64,000 bases of DNA from Rhinopithecus roxellana (GCF_007565055.1 NC_044567.1:48074260-48138259); one strand, 5' to 3'. Positions 27,701 through 36,561 are shown, numbered from the stretch's first letter. Translations and numbers: made by a program. Notes: generated by a model not told the origin, from the letters alone.

Positions 27701-30240
27701 AATGGAGGATGCCAAAGGGGAAAAAAAAGTTCTATCTTTTCAACTAAAAATATACTACTCCCTGGAGATCAGGGATTGCATGCTTTGGGGCTCTGAATTA
27801 CAGGGATCTAGCTATCACATTTTAAAATGGAAGCATTCAGTTCATTCAGTATTAATTGAAAATAATTTTTCAATGTATTGAAAAAATAACTAGATTTTAC
27901 AGGAAAACAAAAATGAATAATAATGGTCTTTATTTACCCTTCTAGGTGCTTTTACTTAGTAGAGGAAATAAGATGGATATACAAGTTGGGGAATCATAGG
28001 CAAGTTAATTTAAAAGCAAGGAAAGAGAAAGTAGTCCTGGCAAGAGACAGAATAATGCATCATGAAGGAAAAGGAGATGAGAAAAAATATGGGTTGAATT
28101 TTATCTTGTAGAGATAGGCGAGACAATTAAAAGAACCTGCACAAACAGACATCCCAAAGTTGTTCAAGGCACATTCCAGAGATCATGAGCAGCTTTCTTT
28201 CAATTTTGTTATTTCTTTTGTAAATAGCTCTGGAGAGGATGCAAATAAATATACAGAAGAGAATTTAAATTGACCAGAATTCTGTTACCCAGAGAAAAGT
28301 TCCATGAATGTTGCTAGTCATCTTTCTATGCATATGATTAGGTTAGATTAGATTAGAACATGACTAGCCTTTAAAAATTTAATAAGGGTTTTTTAAAAAG
28401 ATTTGAATAGAATAGATTTTCAGTGGCGGTTCAGCTATGCTCACTTCCTGGAGAAATGTCGCTGATGTTTTTCGTTGCACTCATATGCCTGATGCAGTGC
28501 ACATGTTCATAAACAGTCACTGACAAATGCCCATGTTCCTTTGACAGCCTTTCAGATTTTCAAGACAGCAAATACTGTTGAGCCCGTGTAAACCAGGCCA
28601 TGTGCTTATAGATGCCTGATACTCTTGAGTTGAATTCTGAGCTGAATCCAAATGAAAGATGAGTGGCTCCTAGAGGGAGGTCATCCCAAGTTCATTTCCA
28701 CAGTCCTGTTACCCAATTTGTAATCTTTCCTAATGTGATAGGTAAAAATAAATATCTTATTTTAGTTTCTGGTTACTTTTCTGAAGTTACTGCTTAGATT
28801 ATTTATGAAATTAATTGGGATGGGGTGCAGTGGCTCATGCCTGTAATCCCAACACTTTGAGAGGCCAAGATGGAAGGATTGCTTGAGACCAGGAGTTCAA
28901 GACCAGCCTTGGCAACATAATGAGACCCTATCTCTAGACAAAATTTTTAAATTACCTGGGCATGGTAGCATGCACCTGTAGTCCTAGCTGTTTGGGAGGC
29001 TGAGGCGAGAGGATGGCTTGAGCCCAGAAGTTAAGGTTATAGTGAGCTGTGATCACACCACTGCACTGCAGCCTGTGCAACAGGGCAAGACCCTGTCTCT
29101 AAATAAACAAATAAATAATCATTGTTAGGCCCAGCTTTTGGAGTTTTAATCTCCTCCTCAAGAGAAATAAATGGCATCTGTTTAAGGTTGCAGAATGTGA
29201 AATGACTTGCCATAGCTGAAAAGAAGCAAAGATTCTACAGTATGACCTTTGTGATATATTATTTTCTCAGTAAATAGTTTCTTTGGGACAAGCGCTGTGA
29301 TTTAAAAAATAAAAAGCATCTGAGTTTTCTTTGAAGAGACAAATTTGCTGGAAAGATCAGTACTTTCTGCTGCTGGAGAGTATATTGTTTATAAACATGA
29401 ATGAGGATATGAATAAGGCTAGAAGCTGACCTCTGCTGGAAGTTTCTGATATGATTTGGAGGAAGGAGCACTAGTCTTCCCTGATGGCTGCTAGCCTTTC
29501 ATTTAGTTCAAGCCTGCCTGCCTCTGGCTTTTCCTTGCAACTTCTCTTTTCATTTTTCTTGTGCTATTTTCTGCTGTGATAGCAAACTTTGCCTAACAAA
29601 ATGTGAAGTTTTCTGTGTGACATTAACTTAATAAACATTCTAGCAATTGACTATTAAAATGAAAGTGCAAAAACAATTTGCCAGGTTGTATCTTATCATA
29701 AATATAGTCATGTGCTGCATAACAACATTGCAGTCAACAACAGAACACATATAGACAGTGGTCCCGAAATATTATAATACTGTATTTTTACTGTACCTTT
29801 TCTATGTTAGATATACAAATACTTAGCATTGTGTTACAACCACATACAGTACACAATATGGTAACCTGCTGTACAGGTTTGTAGCCTGGGAGAAATAGGC
29901 TATACCATATAGCCTTGGTGTGTAGTAGACTATGCCATCTAAGTTCATGTAAGTACGCTCCACAATATTTGCACAGGCAAAATCGCCTAATGATCGTTTC
30001 CTAGAATATGCCCCCGTTGTTAAGCGACACATGACTGTAATGAAATTCAGTCCTGGAAGGAAGAGAAGAAGTAACTGGCTGTTCTGTTTTTCTCCAGGAA
30101 TCGACAAGGAGAACGTTGAACTCTCCCCTACCACTGGCCACTGTAACAGTGGACGAACTCGCCACGGATCCGCAAGCCAAGTGCAGAAGCAAAGAAGTGC
30201 TGGCAGTTTCAAACGTAATAGCATTAAGAAGATCGTGTGA
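1465..30240 (+). CDS. NF1: NF1 (neurofibromin), C-terminal ten coding exons, spliced
   Basis: Joined coding exons: 1465-1596, 2510-2645, 8422-8579, 12612-12734, 13126-13256, 13435-13535, 14630-14772, 15117-15163, 16900-17116, 30098-30240. Neurofibromin is a large cytosolic Ras GTPase-activating protein. This part is the C-terminal region beyond the GAP and Sec14-PH domains: helical HEAT-like repeats, a bipartite nuclear localisation signal, then a Ser/Thr-rich tail. The spliced translation is continuous, has no stops, and reads as the known C-terminus from GYRHPSPAIV to NSIKKIV. Every intron begins with GT and ends with AG, and the exon sizes equal those I know for human legacy exons 40-49. 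The 1331 bases encode about residues 2397-2839 of the 2839-residue isoform. Upstream exons, including the GAP domain, lie outside the window. The optional small exon 48a, expected between 17117 and 30097, could not be placed. Confidence 0.97.
2510..2645 (+). CDS. NF1: NF1 exon (legacy 41), 136 bp
   Basis: The acceptor is CCTTTTAG and the donor GTAAGT. It encodes ALLTVSEEVRSRCSLKH through HHGDPTY and ends inside the Arg codon AG|G. The frame joins cleanly to both neighbouring exons. My recollection is that human has Ser where this copy has Thr in GDPTY; I could not check it. Confidence 0.96.
3302..3316 (+). repeat. LINE-1 5' target-site duplication
   Basis: AACATCCTGCTTTTT, repeated exactly at 7115-7129 after the L1 tail. 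Confidence 0.93.
3317..3926 (-). pseudogene. LINE-1 ORF2 endonuclease fragment, inverted segment
   Basis: Translation of the - strand gives ORF2p residues of roughly 112 to 325, from NIYAPNTGAP through MGDFNTP and KIDHI to KRKQERSK. The catalytic motif usually SDHS reads SEHS here, so the key Asp is changed. The N-terminal third of the endonuclease domain is missing. The longer open frame on this strand, to 4254, runs past the inversion junction and is not natural. Confidence 0.9.
3927..6817 (+). pseudogene. LINE-1 ORF2 reverse transcriptase and C-terminal region, frameshifted
   Basis: The region carries the linker, the reverse-transcriptase domain with the FADD catalytic motif near 5086-5099, and the C-terminal Cys-rich segment (CWRGC...HCWWDC). 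Its 3' end is the usual ORF2 stop at 6815-6817. Two single-base insertions, near 4145 and near 4800, break it into three open frames. The last one, 4787-6817, is 676 codons and otherwise well preserved. Nearby changes suggest a copy of moderate age, inactive as a protein source. Confidence 0.92.
6818..7114 (+). repeat. LINE-1 3' UTR and A-rich tail
   Basis: Contains the G-rich tract near 6874-6894 typical of the L1PA 3' UTR, then the conserved end (CATGTACCCTAGAACTTAAAG), then a complex tail of AAAAAT units. A short non-A stretch (TTTAGAAATACTCC) interrupts the tail before a TAAA run. Confidence 0.9.
7115..7129 (+). repeat. LINE-1 3' target-site duplication
   Basis: Exact second copy of the 15-base sequence at 3302-3316, directly after the TAAA-rich tail. 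Confidence 0.93.
7559..7870 (-). mobile_element. Alu, full length, antisense
   Basis: Target-site duplication AATGTAAACATATTTTA at 7542-7558 and 7871-7887. The T-rich tail is broken into TTTA units. Confidence 0.93.
7906..8134. mobile_element. Non-autonomous DNA transposon relic (MER-type)
   Basis: Starts with CAAGCTTGTCAAACC and ends with AAAGATTGGACACCCCTG, the two ends of a repeat family I know from primate DNA (usually CAGGGGTGTCCAATCTTTT on the other strand). I am not sure of the family name, and no clear target duplication is visible. Confidence 0.6.
8422..8579 (+). CDS. NF1: NF1 exon (legacy 42), 158 bp
   Basis: The acceptor is AATCTCTCAG and the donor GTTAGT, a non-consensus +3 T that is still a plausible donor. 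It encodes TLKETQPWSSPKGSEG through ANTKKLLG. The segment TSPRARKSMSLD is rich in basic and Ser residues and looks like a kinase-target linker between helical repeats. The intron before it carries the 3.8-kb LINE-1 at 3317-7114. Confidence 0.96.
9067..9308 (-). mobile_element. Alu, antisense, internal deletion
   Basis: Flanked by GAAAATAGGATTCTT (9052-9066) and the near-copy GAAGATAGGATTCTT (9309-9323). About 50-60 bases of the right arm, including the segment that normally reads CTCACTGCAACCTC, are deleted. Confidence 0.9.
9449..9736 (+). mobile_element. Alu (J-like), old
   Basis: Diverged two-arm Alu with a CAAA-rich tail. The right arm is slightly shortened. Confidence 0.88.
10858..10974 (+). 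mobile_element. Free left Alu monomer (FLAM)
   Basis: A single Alu arm of 117 bp with an A tail, flanked by the direct repeat CAGGTTTGGA at 10848-10857 and 10975-10984. It lacks the middle A-rich linker and right arm. Confidence 0.87.
11709..12001 (+). mobile_element. Alu (J/S), full length
   Basis: Two-arm Alu from GGCCGGGCCTGG to a 12-A tail. Confidence 0.92.
12316..12351 (+). repeat. Short direct repeat, 21-base period
   Basis: TTTACCTCCAGTGTA occurs at 12316-12330 and again at 12337-12351, a small local duplication inside the NF1 intron. Confidence 0.8.
12612..12734 (+). CDS. NF1: NF1 exon (legacy 43), 123 bp, nuclear localisation signal
   Basis: The acceptor is TTTATAG and the donor GTGAGA. 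It encodes TRKSFDHLISDTKAP, then the bipartite signal KRQEMESGITTPPKMRR (two basic clusters around a linker), then VAETDYEM. This exon is the one reported to carry the neurofibromin nuclear localisation signal; both basic clusters are intact here. Confidence 0.96.
13126..13256 (+). CDS. NF1: NF1 exon (legacy 44), 131 bp
   Basis: The acceptor is CTTACTGCAG and the donor GTAAGG. It encodes ETQRISSSQQHPHLRKVSVS through KIQALLLTVL and ends on a codon boundary. LRKVSVS has the basic-x-x-Ser form of a PKA or PKC site. Only 391 bp of intron separate it from the previous exon and 178 bp from the next, so these three exons form a compact cluster. Confidence 0.96.
13435..13535 (+). CDS. NF1: NF1 exon (legacy 45), 101 bp
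   Basis: The acceptor is CATCTTGGCAG and the donor GTAAGT, a perfect consensus. It encodes ATLVKYTTDEFDQRILYEYL through FPKVFPVV, a helical HEAT-like segment, and ends within the Val codon GT|G. Confidence 0.96.
14630..14772 (+). CDS. NF1: NF1 exon (legacy 46), 143 bp
   Basis: A run of nine T precedes the acceptor AG, and the donor is GTAAAT. It encodes HNLLDSKINTLLSLCQDPNL through QYQTSYLQ plus the first base of a Ser codon. The frame continues into the 47-bp exon after a 344-bp intron. Confidence 0.96.
15117..15163 (+). CDS. NF1: NF1 micro-exon (legacy 47), 47 bp
   Basis: The exon is only 47 bp, between TTTGTTACAG and GTAAGA. It encodes SFGFNGLWRFAGPFSK together with the base carried in from the previous exon. 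Its length is not a multiple of three, so skipping it would shift the frame. The open frame at 15136-15408 is an intron read-through of this region. Confidence 0.95.
15576..15847 (-). mobile_element. Alu, antisense, with internal deletion
   Basis: T-rich tail at left; ends GCCACCGCACCTGGTC. The segment around GTAGAGACGGGGTTTCACC is shortened to GGGTTTCACC. Flanked by TCAGTTT on both sides. Confidence 0.88.
16142..16441 (+). mobile_element. AluYRa-type Alu (Old World monkey signature)
   Basis: Has GGCTCAAGCC, CCGAGACGGG and GAGATCCAGCCACCGC. These features together match the Old World monkey AluYRa group as I know it. Flanking duplication AAAATGGGCCTGA on both sides. It lies in the intron between the 47-bp and 217-bp NF1 exons. 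Confidence 0.9.
16900..17116 (+). CDS. NF1: NF1 exon (legacy 48), 217 bp
   Basis: The acceptor is TCATTACAG and the donor GTCAGT. It encodes QTQIPDYAELIVKFLDALID through SLATSQHSPG: a last helix, then an acidic stretch (GIDEETSEESL) and a Ser/Thr/Pro-rich region with several SP and TP sites. It is followed by the long terminal intron of 12981 bp. Confidence 0.96.
18412..18596. mobile_element. MER5A-like hAT relic
   Basis: The pattern of GACCAACAGCATCA, CTTGTTAGAAATGCA and the end GAGAAGCACTG matches the MER5 family of short hAT elements. It is highly diverged. Confidence 0.72.
19850..20152 (-). mobile_element. AluY-like, antisense
   Basis: The T tail of about 20 bases at the left leads into GAGACGGAGTCTCGCTCTG. 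It ends CACTCGGCC and abuts another antisense Alu directly. Confidence 0.92.
20153..20445 (-). mobile_element. Alu (S-like), antisense
   Basis: Begins with a T run directly after the preceding Alu. That Alu probably inserted into the A-rich tail of this one. It ends GCATGAGCCACAGCCACC. Confidence 0.9.
20602..20927 (-). mobile_element. AluYRa-type Alu with a pure 44-base poly(A) tail, antisense
   Basis: T run 20602-20645 is uninterrupted. The reverse strand reads GGCTCAAGCC, CCGAGACGGG and GATCCGGCCACTGC, the monkey signature. Short flanking duplication AGTAGTATT on both sides. Tail purity and a nearly consensus body indicate a very young insertion. Confidence 0.93.
21745..22028 (+). mobile_element. 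Alu (J-like), old
   Basis: Diverged Alu with a small insertion (AAGTTTATAG) in the second arm and a tail changing from A to GAAA units. Confidence 0.88.
22669..22971 (-). mobile_element. Alu, full length, antisense
   Basis: T tail of about 22 bases, then GAGATGGAGTCTCGCTCTG, ending GCGCCTGGCC. Confidence 0.93.
23347..23487 (+). mobile_element. Free left Alu monomer with a C-rich run
   Basis: A single Alu arm flanked by GAAATATCTCCCTCTTAG (23329-23346) and GAAATATCTTCCTTTTAG (23488-23505). Near 23452-23467 it has an unusual C run where Alu normally reads GACCCCATCTC. Confidence 0.85.
24429..24658 (+). mobile_element. Alu, second arm partly deleted
   Basis: Normal left arm, then a shortened right arm (GCTATTCACAGGGCTGAGG), ending GTCTCCAAAATACATA and running into a TA-rich microsatellite. 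Confidence 0.85.
24659..24750 (+). repeat. (TACA)/(TA) microsatellite grown from an Alu tail
   Basis: CATACATA units change to a long run of TA dinucleotides with ATTTTATATA variants. It sits directly at the 3' end of an Alu in the NF1 terminal intron. Confidence 0.9.
24849..25146 (-). mobile_element. Alu, full length, antisense
   Basis: Flanked by AAAAATTCTT at 24839-24848 and 25147-25156. A 4-base insertion (GGAT) lies in the left arm. Confidence 0.92.
28816..29119 (+). mobile_element. Alu (J-like), full length
   Basis: Old two-arm Alu ending in an AAATAAACAAATAAATAA tail. Confidence 0.9.
29705..30037 (+). mobile_element. Tigger-type (MER2-like) non-autonomous DNA transposon
   Basis: The left end TAGTCATGTGCTGCATAAC and right end GTTAAGCGACACATGACTG are inverted repeats of each other. 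TA dinucleotides flank the element at 29703-29704 and 30038-30039, the mariner/Tigger target duplication. It is 333 bp, with no transposase frame. The right end lies 60 bp upstream of the last NF1 exon. Confidence 0.9.
30098..30240 (+). CDS. NF1: NF1 terminal coding exon (legacy 49) with stop
   Basis: The acceptor is TTTTTCTCCAG. It encodes IDKENVELSPTTGHCNSGRT through SFKRNSIKKIV and stops at TGA 30238-30240. This basic, Ser-rich tail is reported to be phosphorylated and to bind 14-3-3. It contains a KEN tripeptide and ends in KKIV. A Tigger-type element ends 60 bp upstream of the acceptor. The exon continues as the 3' untranslated region. Confidence 0.97.
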
Positions 30241-33200
30241 AGCTTGCTTGCTTTCTTTTTTAAAGTCAACTTAACATGGGCTCTTCACTAGTGACCCCTT
30301 CCCTGTCCTTGCCCCATCCCCCCATGTTGTAATGCTGCACTTCCTGTTTTATAATGAACCCATCCAGTTTGCCATGTTGCCAGATGATCAACTTTTGGAA
30401 GCATTGCCTAAATTTAATGCTGCCTTTTCTTTAACTTTTTTTCTTCTACTTTTGGCGTGTATCTGGTATATGTGAGTGTTCAGAACAACTGCAAAGAAAG
30501 TGGGAGGTCAGGAAACTTTAACTGAGATCATCTCAATTGTAAGAGAGGATAAATTCTTGAATACTGCTACTACTGGCCAGCAGTGAAAGCCATTTGCACA
30601 GAGCTCTGCCTTCTGTGGTTTTCCCTTCTTCATCCTACAGAGTAAAGTGTTAGTCCTATTTATACACTTTTCAAGATACAAGTTTATGAGAGAAATAGTA
30701 TTATAACACCAGTACGTTTAATCTTTTAGTTGTGGACTTTTTTTTTAACCTTACAGAACTGAAAGAACCATAAAGGTCAAGCCTCAGTGACTTGACACCA
30801 TAAAGCCACAGACAAGGTACTTCGCAGGGGAGGGCAGGGAAATTTCATATAGTGGATTCTTAAGAAATACTAACACTTGAGTATTAGCAATAATTACAGG
30901 AAAATAAGTGTGACCACATGTATCTTAACATTACTGAATTAAAACTATGGCTTCTAAGTCCTTATCCAAACTCAGTCATCCAAACTAGTTTATTTTTTTT
31001 CTCCAGTTGATTATCTTTTAATTTTTAATTTTGCTAAAGGTGGTCTTTTGTTTTTTGTAAACCAAAACTACACTAAGTATAGTAATTTTATATATATATA
31101 TGTCTATTTTTCCCTCCCCCTCTTCTTTCCTAAATAATTCTGAGCAGGGTAATCAGTGAACAAAGAGTTGAAAATTGTTCCCAGAAGGTAATTTTCATAG
31201 ATATTTGCATTAGCTCCATAGCAAAATGGAATGGTACGTGACATTTAGGGTAGCTGATATTTTTATTTTGTTAAATAATTTCCAAGAATAGAGTATGGTG
31301 TATATTATAAATTTCTTTGATAAGATGTATTTTGAATGTCTTTTAATCTTCCTCCTCCTCTCCAAAAAAATCGGAAACCTCTAAGAAAACATGTAGGTTA
31401 TATATGCTAGAATTGCATTTAATCACTGTGAAAAGACTGGTCAGCCTGCATTAGTATGACAATAGGGGGGCCATTAGAGTTGCTGCTATACGGGTGGTAT
31501 GGATTATCATGGCATTGGAATTTTCATAATAATGCAGATCCAATTTCTTTGTGGTACCTGCAATATACAAAATAATTTTACTTCAGTGAGCATATTGGTA
31601 TCTGGATGTTCCAATTTAGAACTAAACCATATTTATTACGAAAATATATTAATCCCTCTACTCCCAGGTTCCCTTTATATGTTAAGATATAATGACTTTG
31701 AGAGGGGGGAAAAATAAACCTAGGGGAGAGGGGAGTTTCCTGTAGTGCTGTTTCATTAGAGGATTTCAGTAAATTAAATTCCACAGCTAATTCAATAAAT
31801 AATGGTACATTTAAGTGTTCTGATTTTAATAATATACATTTCACATTTATCCACACAGTAACAATGTAATATGTTAATGTAAATAAAATTGTTTTTGATA
31901 CTCAGAAATAACAAGAATTTAATTTTTTTAATTTGTTTACAGTCCTGGGAAAAGTAAGAATTATTTGCCAAAATAAAAGGAAGGAAAACCGTAGTGTTCT
32001 TAGTGAGTTTAACATAGAATTATTGGAAATACTGAAGACAGGTGCAATTTACTAAACTTTTGTTTTTAAACTATCGTAGAGGCTGCATTAGAAGAAAATG
32101 TCTGTAATGACAGAGCAACTAAGCCTATATAAAAAAGCTGAAATGAGAACTGAGTTTAGAAATAGATCAGTAACCCAGTGCCAAGGATGCCAAGCTGCCA
32201 TCATGGTCTTGGCTCTCCCACAACCCTGTGTTTCTGGGGTAAGTTTCACAGTTTCTAGGCCCTGGAATAGCAGGCAGTGTAAGCCTTTGATAAGTTTAGT
32301 TCCATGTTTTTCTTTTTTTTGTTTGTTGGTTTGGTGCATATGATAGTGGGTGTTATGCTATTTTGCTCTTCCATCAAAATAGAGAAACTTGCAGAGGTTT
32401 ACTGTTAAAAATATTGATATTTCCATAAACAAGTTTACCAAGGTATAGTATTTCATACCCCCTGAAATGATCAGCATTGGCACAAATCAAAATTGAGCCA
32501 CTTTTGAAATGCAGAAATACCTTTGACTAGTAAGTACATCCTAGGAATTTGAAAACTTACTAAGGTTTAAAATTTACCTTGTTTAAAGAAATTCTGACTT
32601 TTGAGGAAAATCTAGCTTTCCAAGTAACTAAAATGTACATGAGATAAACCTCTCACCACTATGTGTCCCCTGAGAAATGCAACATTTTTTTAGTCTTCAT
32701 ACTTGTAATCTGTAAAAGAAATTCTGAAGTTTAGAGCAAGTTGCCCATTTTTGTGTAATTGACATAAGTTCTGTTAAGAATATTATAAGTAATTTGTTTT
32801 GGTTTGTAGATGTTTCCCCTGACTTGTTAAAGAGGAAAACAGGAACTCAGTCATGTTTTTGTCCTGGATAATCTACCTGTTATGCCAGTACTCACGTCTG
32901 AGGGGCGTGCCCTTAGTTGCCAAGATGCAGATGCAGTTCACTAGATTTGGGGCAAAGTGGCTACAGCTCTATCTTCCATTCACTCAACACCTGTTCATGA
33001 CTGAGCCAGGTGCCCAGGACACATCCTAAACAGTCAGCTTCTATCCTGTGTCGTAGTCAGGGAGACAGAGTGCCAGCCAGCAACCCTCCCAGGTTTGTAG
33101 GTTTTAGGGGTTTTCAGTGTTGTTTGGGGTTTTTGTTTTTCGGTTTTTTTTCTACATCCTTCCCCGACTCCCAGGCATAATGAGGCATGTCTTACTCAAT

Positions 33201-33750
33201 GTTATGCAATGGATTTAGGCAAAAATTCATTCTTAGTGTCAGCCATACAATTTTTTTTTAATGCAGTATATTCACCTGTAAATAGTTTGTGTAAAATTTG
33301 ACAAAAAAGTATATTTACTACACTGTAAATACATGTGATGATATATTGTATTATTTTGCTTTTTTGTAAAGCAGTTAGTTGCTGCACATGGATAACAACA
33401 AAAATTTGATTATTCTCGTGTTAGTATTGTTAACTCCTTTTTGCGACTGCGTTACATCATTTAAAGAAAATGCTGTGTATTGTAAACTAAAATTGTATAT
33501 GATAACATACTGTCCTTTCCATCCGGGCCTAAACTTTAGCAGTTCCTTTGTCTACAACTTTGTTAATACTGTAAGCAGTTGTACGCCAGCAGGAAAAATA
33601 CTGCCCAACAGACAAAATTGATCATTGTAGGGGAAAACTGTAGAAATCCATTTCAGATCTTCATTGTTCCTCACCCCATTTTCCTCCTTGTGTATGTACT
33701 TCCCCCACCTCCCTTTTTTTAAGTAAAATGTAAATTCAATCTGCTCTAAG
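30241..33750 (+). other. NF1: NF1 3' untranslated region
   Basis: This AT-rich stretch follows the NF1 stop. It contains no recognised Alu or LINE insertion over about 3.5 kb, in contrast to the Alu-dense flanks, which fits a constrained untranslated region. My recollection of the human terminal exon (about 3.66 kb) predicts an end near 33760. Internal AATAAA hexamers lie at 31713, 31882 and 31972. The end coordinate is inferred. Confidence 0.75.
33722..33727 (+). promoter_or_regulatory. NF1: Candidate distal NF1 poly(A) signal AGTAAA
   Basis: AGTAAA is a known variant hexamer. It follows a CCTCCC/T-rich stretch and sits about 20-30 bases before the 3' end expected from the human exon length. 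No AATAAA lies close by. The assignment is inference. Confidence 0.45.
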
Positions 33751-35136
33751 ATATGAGGAGTTATTTAATTTCTTCACATGTATCAAGCTCTGTTTTCTTA
33801 CTTCCCCCCAGTCCTCCCAATCTTTTGAAACATTAAGGTCATTTTCTTTAAGGATGTTTTTGGCTCTCCTAGTCCCCATGAGAAAGATCCACTTCCAGAA
33901 CTTCTCCACACTAAAAGTGAAATATTTTGGTGAAATACTTTTTTAGGGCCTGCCAAACTCAGGTGAGTCTATTCTCTGGGATCGGCTGGCTTCTGTTAAA
34001 ATGAAGCCAGTCAGAAATGTCCAGGGCATCCCAAGATTGACCAGAGGGCAGTTCTCTCCAATTTTTCAGCTTTCCTGCTGTAGAATCTTCTGTGACACTA
34101 AACGTGTACACAGTGTAAACCACCTCCCCTGGCTCAGCTGCCCCATGTTACTATTTCACTTACTTGATTATGTGGAGTACCTCCCCCAATCAGTGGAGAA
34201 AGAACACAACCCACACGCAGTGGGCAAGACAGAGCTATCCTCAGAAGGGTAACAGTGTCCGATATTGAACAAAGGACTAAAAAAGACCGTGTGACAGATA
34301 CCTGCAGGTCTGAGGCAAGTACTGGTCTATTTATGGGCAGGCTTGGAAAGCAGGGGTACCTCACCTAGAGAGCTTGCTAATACACTGGTCCCCATCCCAG
34401 TCCCCCAAGGTAAAGGCAAACTCTCCAAAGATGGGCTGTTGGGAGAAAGAGTGTGTGTTTAAACTTCTTAAGCGATTTTACTGAGCACCCGGTGGTTTCA
34501 AGACCACTGGAGTAGAGAACTGAAAACTCAAAATACTGCAAATAGCTGCCTTTTCCCTGTAGCCTAAAGCATCTTAGTCCAAACTAGGGGATGTTTTTAG
34601 GGGATGTTTTTAGGGTAGTGACCCTCTAGATCAGAGCTCTCCCTTCCTGGACAACAAGCTTCCTAAGGACATGGGCCACTTAGTACATCTTGTATGGGCC
34701 TCTCTGCCTGTTGTTTGCTTTGCTTTCTGGGATACCCTTAGGCTAGTCTAGCAATTCCGAACCTGCCTGGCTTGAAGAGCTGATTCCCATGGGATTTTGA
34801 GGAGGAGCCAGAGGTTCTGGAATAATAGTAAAAAACCTACAACCAAGTAGTAGCATCTCAGTACTCCTCTTCTTCCACAAAGTAATCCATCCCCACCATC
34901 ACCAAGGGAAGCCCCTAGTGGTGGCAGGCATCTTGGGAATTTACCTTCATTACTAATTATCCCTTGACTACCAGTGGCACTGGTAAATTAGCACTTGGCT
35001 AATCACAAGTTTCGTAAAGTAATGTGGAGTTATAATTTTAATCAGTTGGTTTGGCTTTTTTTAAAAAATTATCTTCTAAAAATCTGTTTATACTGTGTGT
35101 GTGCATACATACTACATATGCATATGTGGATGCATA

Positions 35137-35242
35137 TTTTTCTATCCTAGCAATTATAAATGTTTTGAGTCTGGCCCAAAGTTGAAGTAGAAAGAAATTG
35201 ATGGTAAAGAGATACTGTCTGTAATTTGTGAATGGAAGGCAG
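35137..35242 (+). repeat. Local duplicate copy A
   Basis: Bases 35137-35214 are identical to 36609-36686 over 78 positions. Similarity resumes after a short indel and ends with AATGGAAGGCAG. The sequence is not Alu or LINE-1 that I recognise. Confidence 0.93.
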
Positions 35243-35870
35243 CTTGATACATTTTACCTACATTGTGCCAAATTATTTTGTCTTTTAAAATTTTCTCAAA
35301 AAGGTCATATTGCAAAATTATTCTAGGTCCTTTACTCTATGTCTTTATGCTGACAGTCAAGCTAGTAGTGATTAAGGGCATTAAGCTTCTGGGGTTACAA
35401 GGTTCAGAACTTTCCCCACTGGCCACTTCCTCCATATAAAATAAGACAGTCACATTAGAATCTTAATAGGGCCCTTTCTTGCTGAGAAGTTCAGAAAGCA
35501 TTGCCTAAATTAATATTTTTAAAGGAAGAAAATGTTGACAGATGTAACGTTAGCTGATTGTTCAAAGAAACATTTTCCGTTGGTTATAATTGTAAATACA
35601 AAAGAAGAAAGCTTGGCCTTTGCCCTCTATGACCTCATGACTTAGTGGGGAAAACAGCCACACAAACAATGACCACAGTGTCCCAAGGTGTGGATGGGGT
35701 TCTTAGAGGATCATGGAGTGACTGGCATGGTTGGCAACTGAGGAGGTGGGTCTTGAAAAATGACCAAGAAGTTTGTCCAGGTTGAAATGTGTCCAGAGAG
35801 CAGCTGAAAATAGAGTTTTGGAGTATTTAATGGACAGAAGGTAATCAAGGCCATTAAGAGACTGGCGCAG

Positions 35871-36112
35871 AGACGGATCACAAGGTCAGGAGATCGAGAC
35901 CATCCTGGCTAACACAGTGAAATCCCGTCTCTACTAAAAATGCAAAAAAAATTAGCTGGGCATGGTGGCGGGCGCCTGTAGTCCCAGCTACTTGGGAGGC
36001 TGAGGCAGGAGAATGGCGTGAACCTGGGAGCAGAGCTTGCAGTGAGCTGAGATCGCACCACTGCATTCCAGCCTGGGCAGCAGAGCGAGACTCCATCTCA
36101 AAAAAAAAAAAA
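35871..36112 (+). mobile_element. 5'-truncated Alu (Y-like)
   Basis: Begins inside the left arm at AGACGGATCACAAGGTCAGG. Flanked by AGACTGGCGCAG and AGACTGGCCCAG, so truncation happened at insertion. Confidence 0.9.
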
Positions 36113-36259
36113 AAAGACTGGCCCAGGGAGGGCAAGTAGCAGAGAAATGTTTAGGCAGAAAGCAGCACAACACAGATTGGCTTCTCGTGTTATTTTTCTC
36201 CATTCTTTTGTCCCACGTTGGGGAATGCAGCCTAATTTTCTACATTTAAAAAGTATATG

Positions 36260-36561
36260 GGCCCTGCGCAGTGGCTCACACCTGTAATCCCAACACTTTG
36301 GGAGGCCAAGGCAGGCAGATTACCTGAGGGCGGGAGTTCGAGACCAGCCGGACCAACACGGAGAAACCTCATCTCTACTAAAAATACAAAATCAGCTGGG
36401 CGTGGTGGCACATGCCTGTAATCCCAGCTACTGGGGAGGCTGAAGCAGGAGAATCGCTTGAACCGGGAAGCAGAGGTTGCAGTGAGCCGAGATTGTGCCA
36501 TTGCACTCCAGCCTGGGCAACAAGAGCGAAACTCAGTCTCAAGGAAAAAAAAAAAAAAAAA
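36260..36561 (+). mobile_element. Alu (S-like), full length
   Basis: Starts GGCCCTGCGCAGTGG and ends in an 18-A tail. An imperfect flanking repeat AAAAAGTATATG / AAAAAGGTACATG is visible. Confidence 0.92.

Larger units (their letters stand above)
17117..30097 (+). other. NF1: NF1 terminal intron, 12981 bp
   Basis: Contains nine Alu-related elements between 19850 and 29119, a MER5A-like relic (18412-18596), a TA-rich microsatellite and a Tigger-type element next to the last exon. The longest repeat-poor stretch is 25157-28814, where I see no convincing gene or RNA. A degraded old repeat is possible near 27000-27210. The alternative exon 48a should lie here but was not recognised. Confidence 0.8.

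Noticed and set aside
29823..30269. A 148-codon antisense frame over the NF1 last exon
   Set aside because: It overlaps the Tigger-type element and the antisense of a verified coding exon. No family is recognisable.
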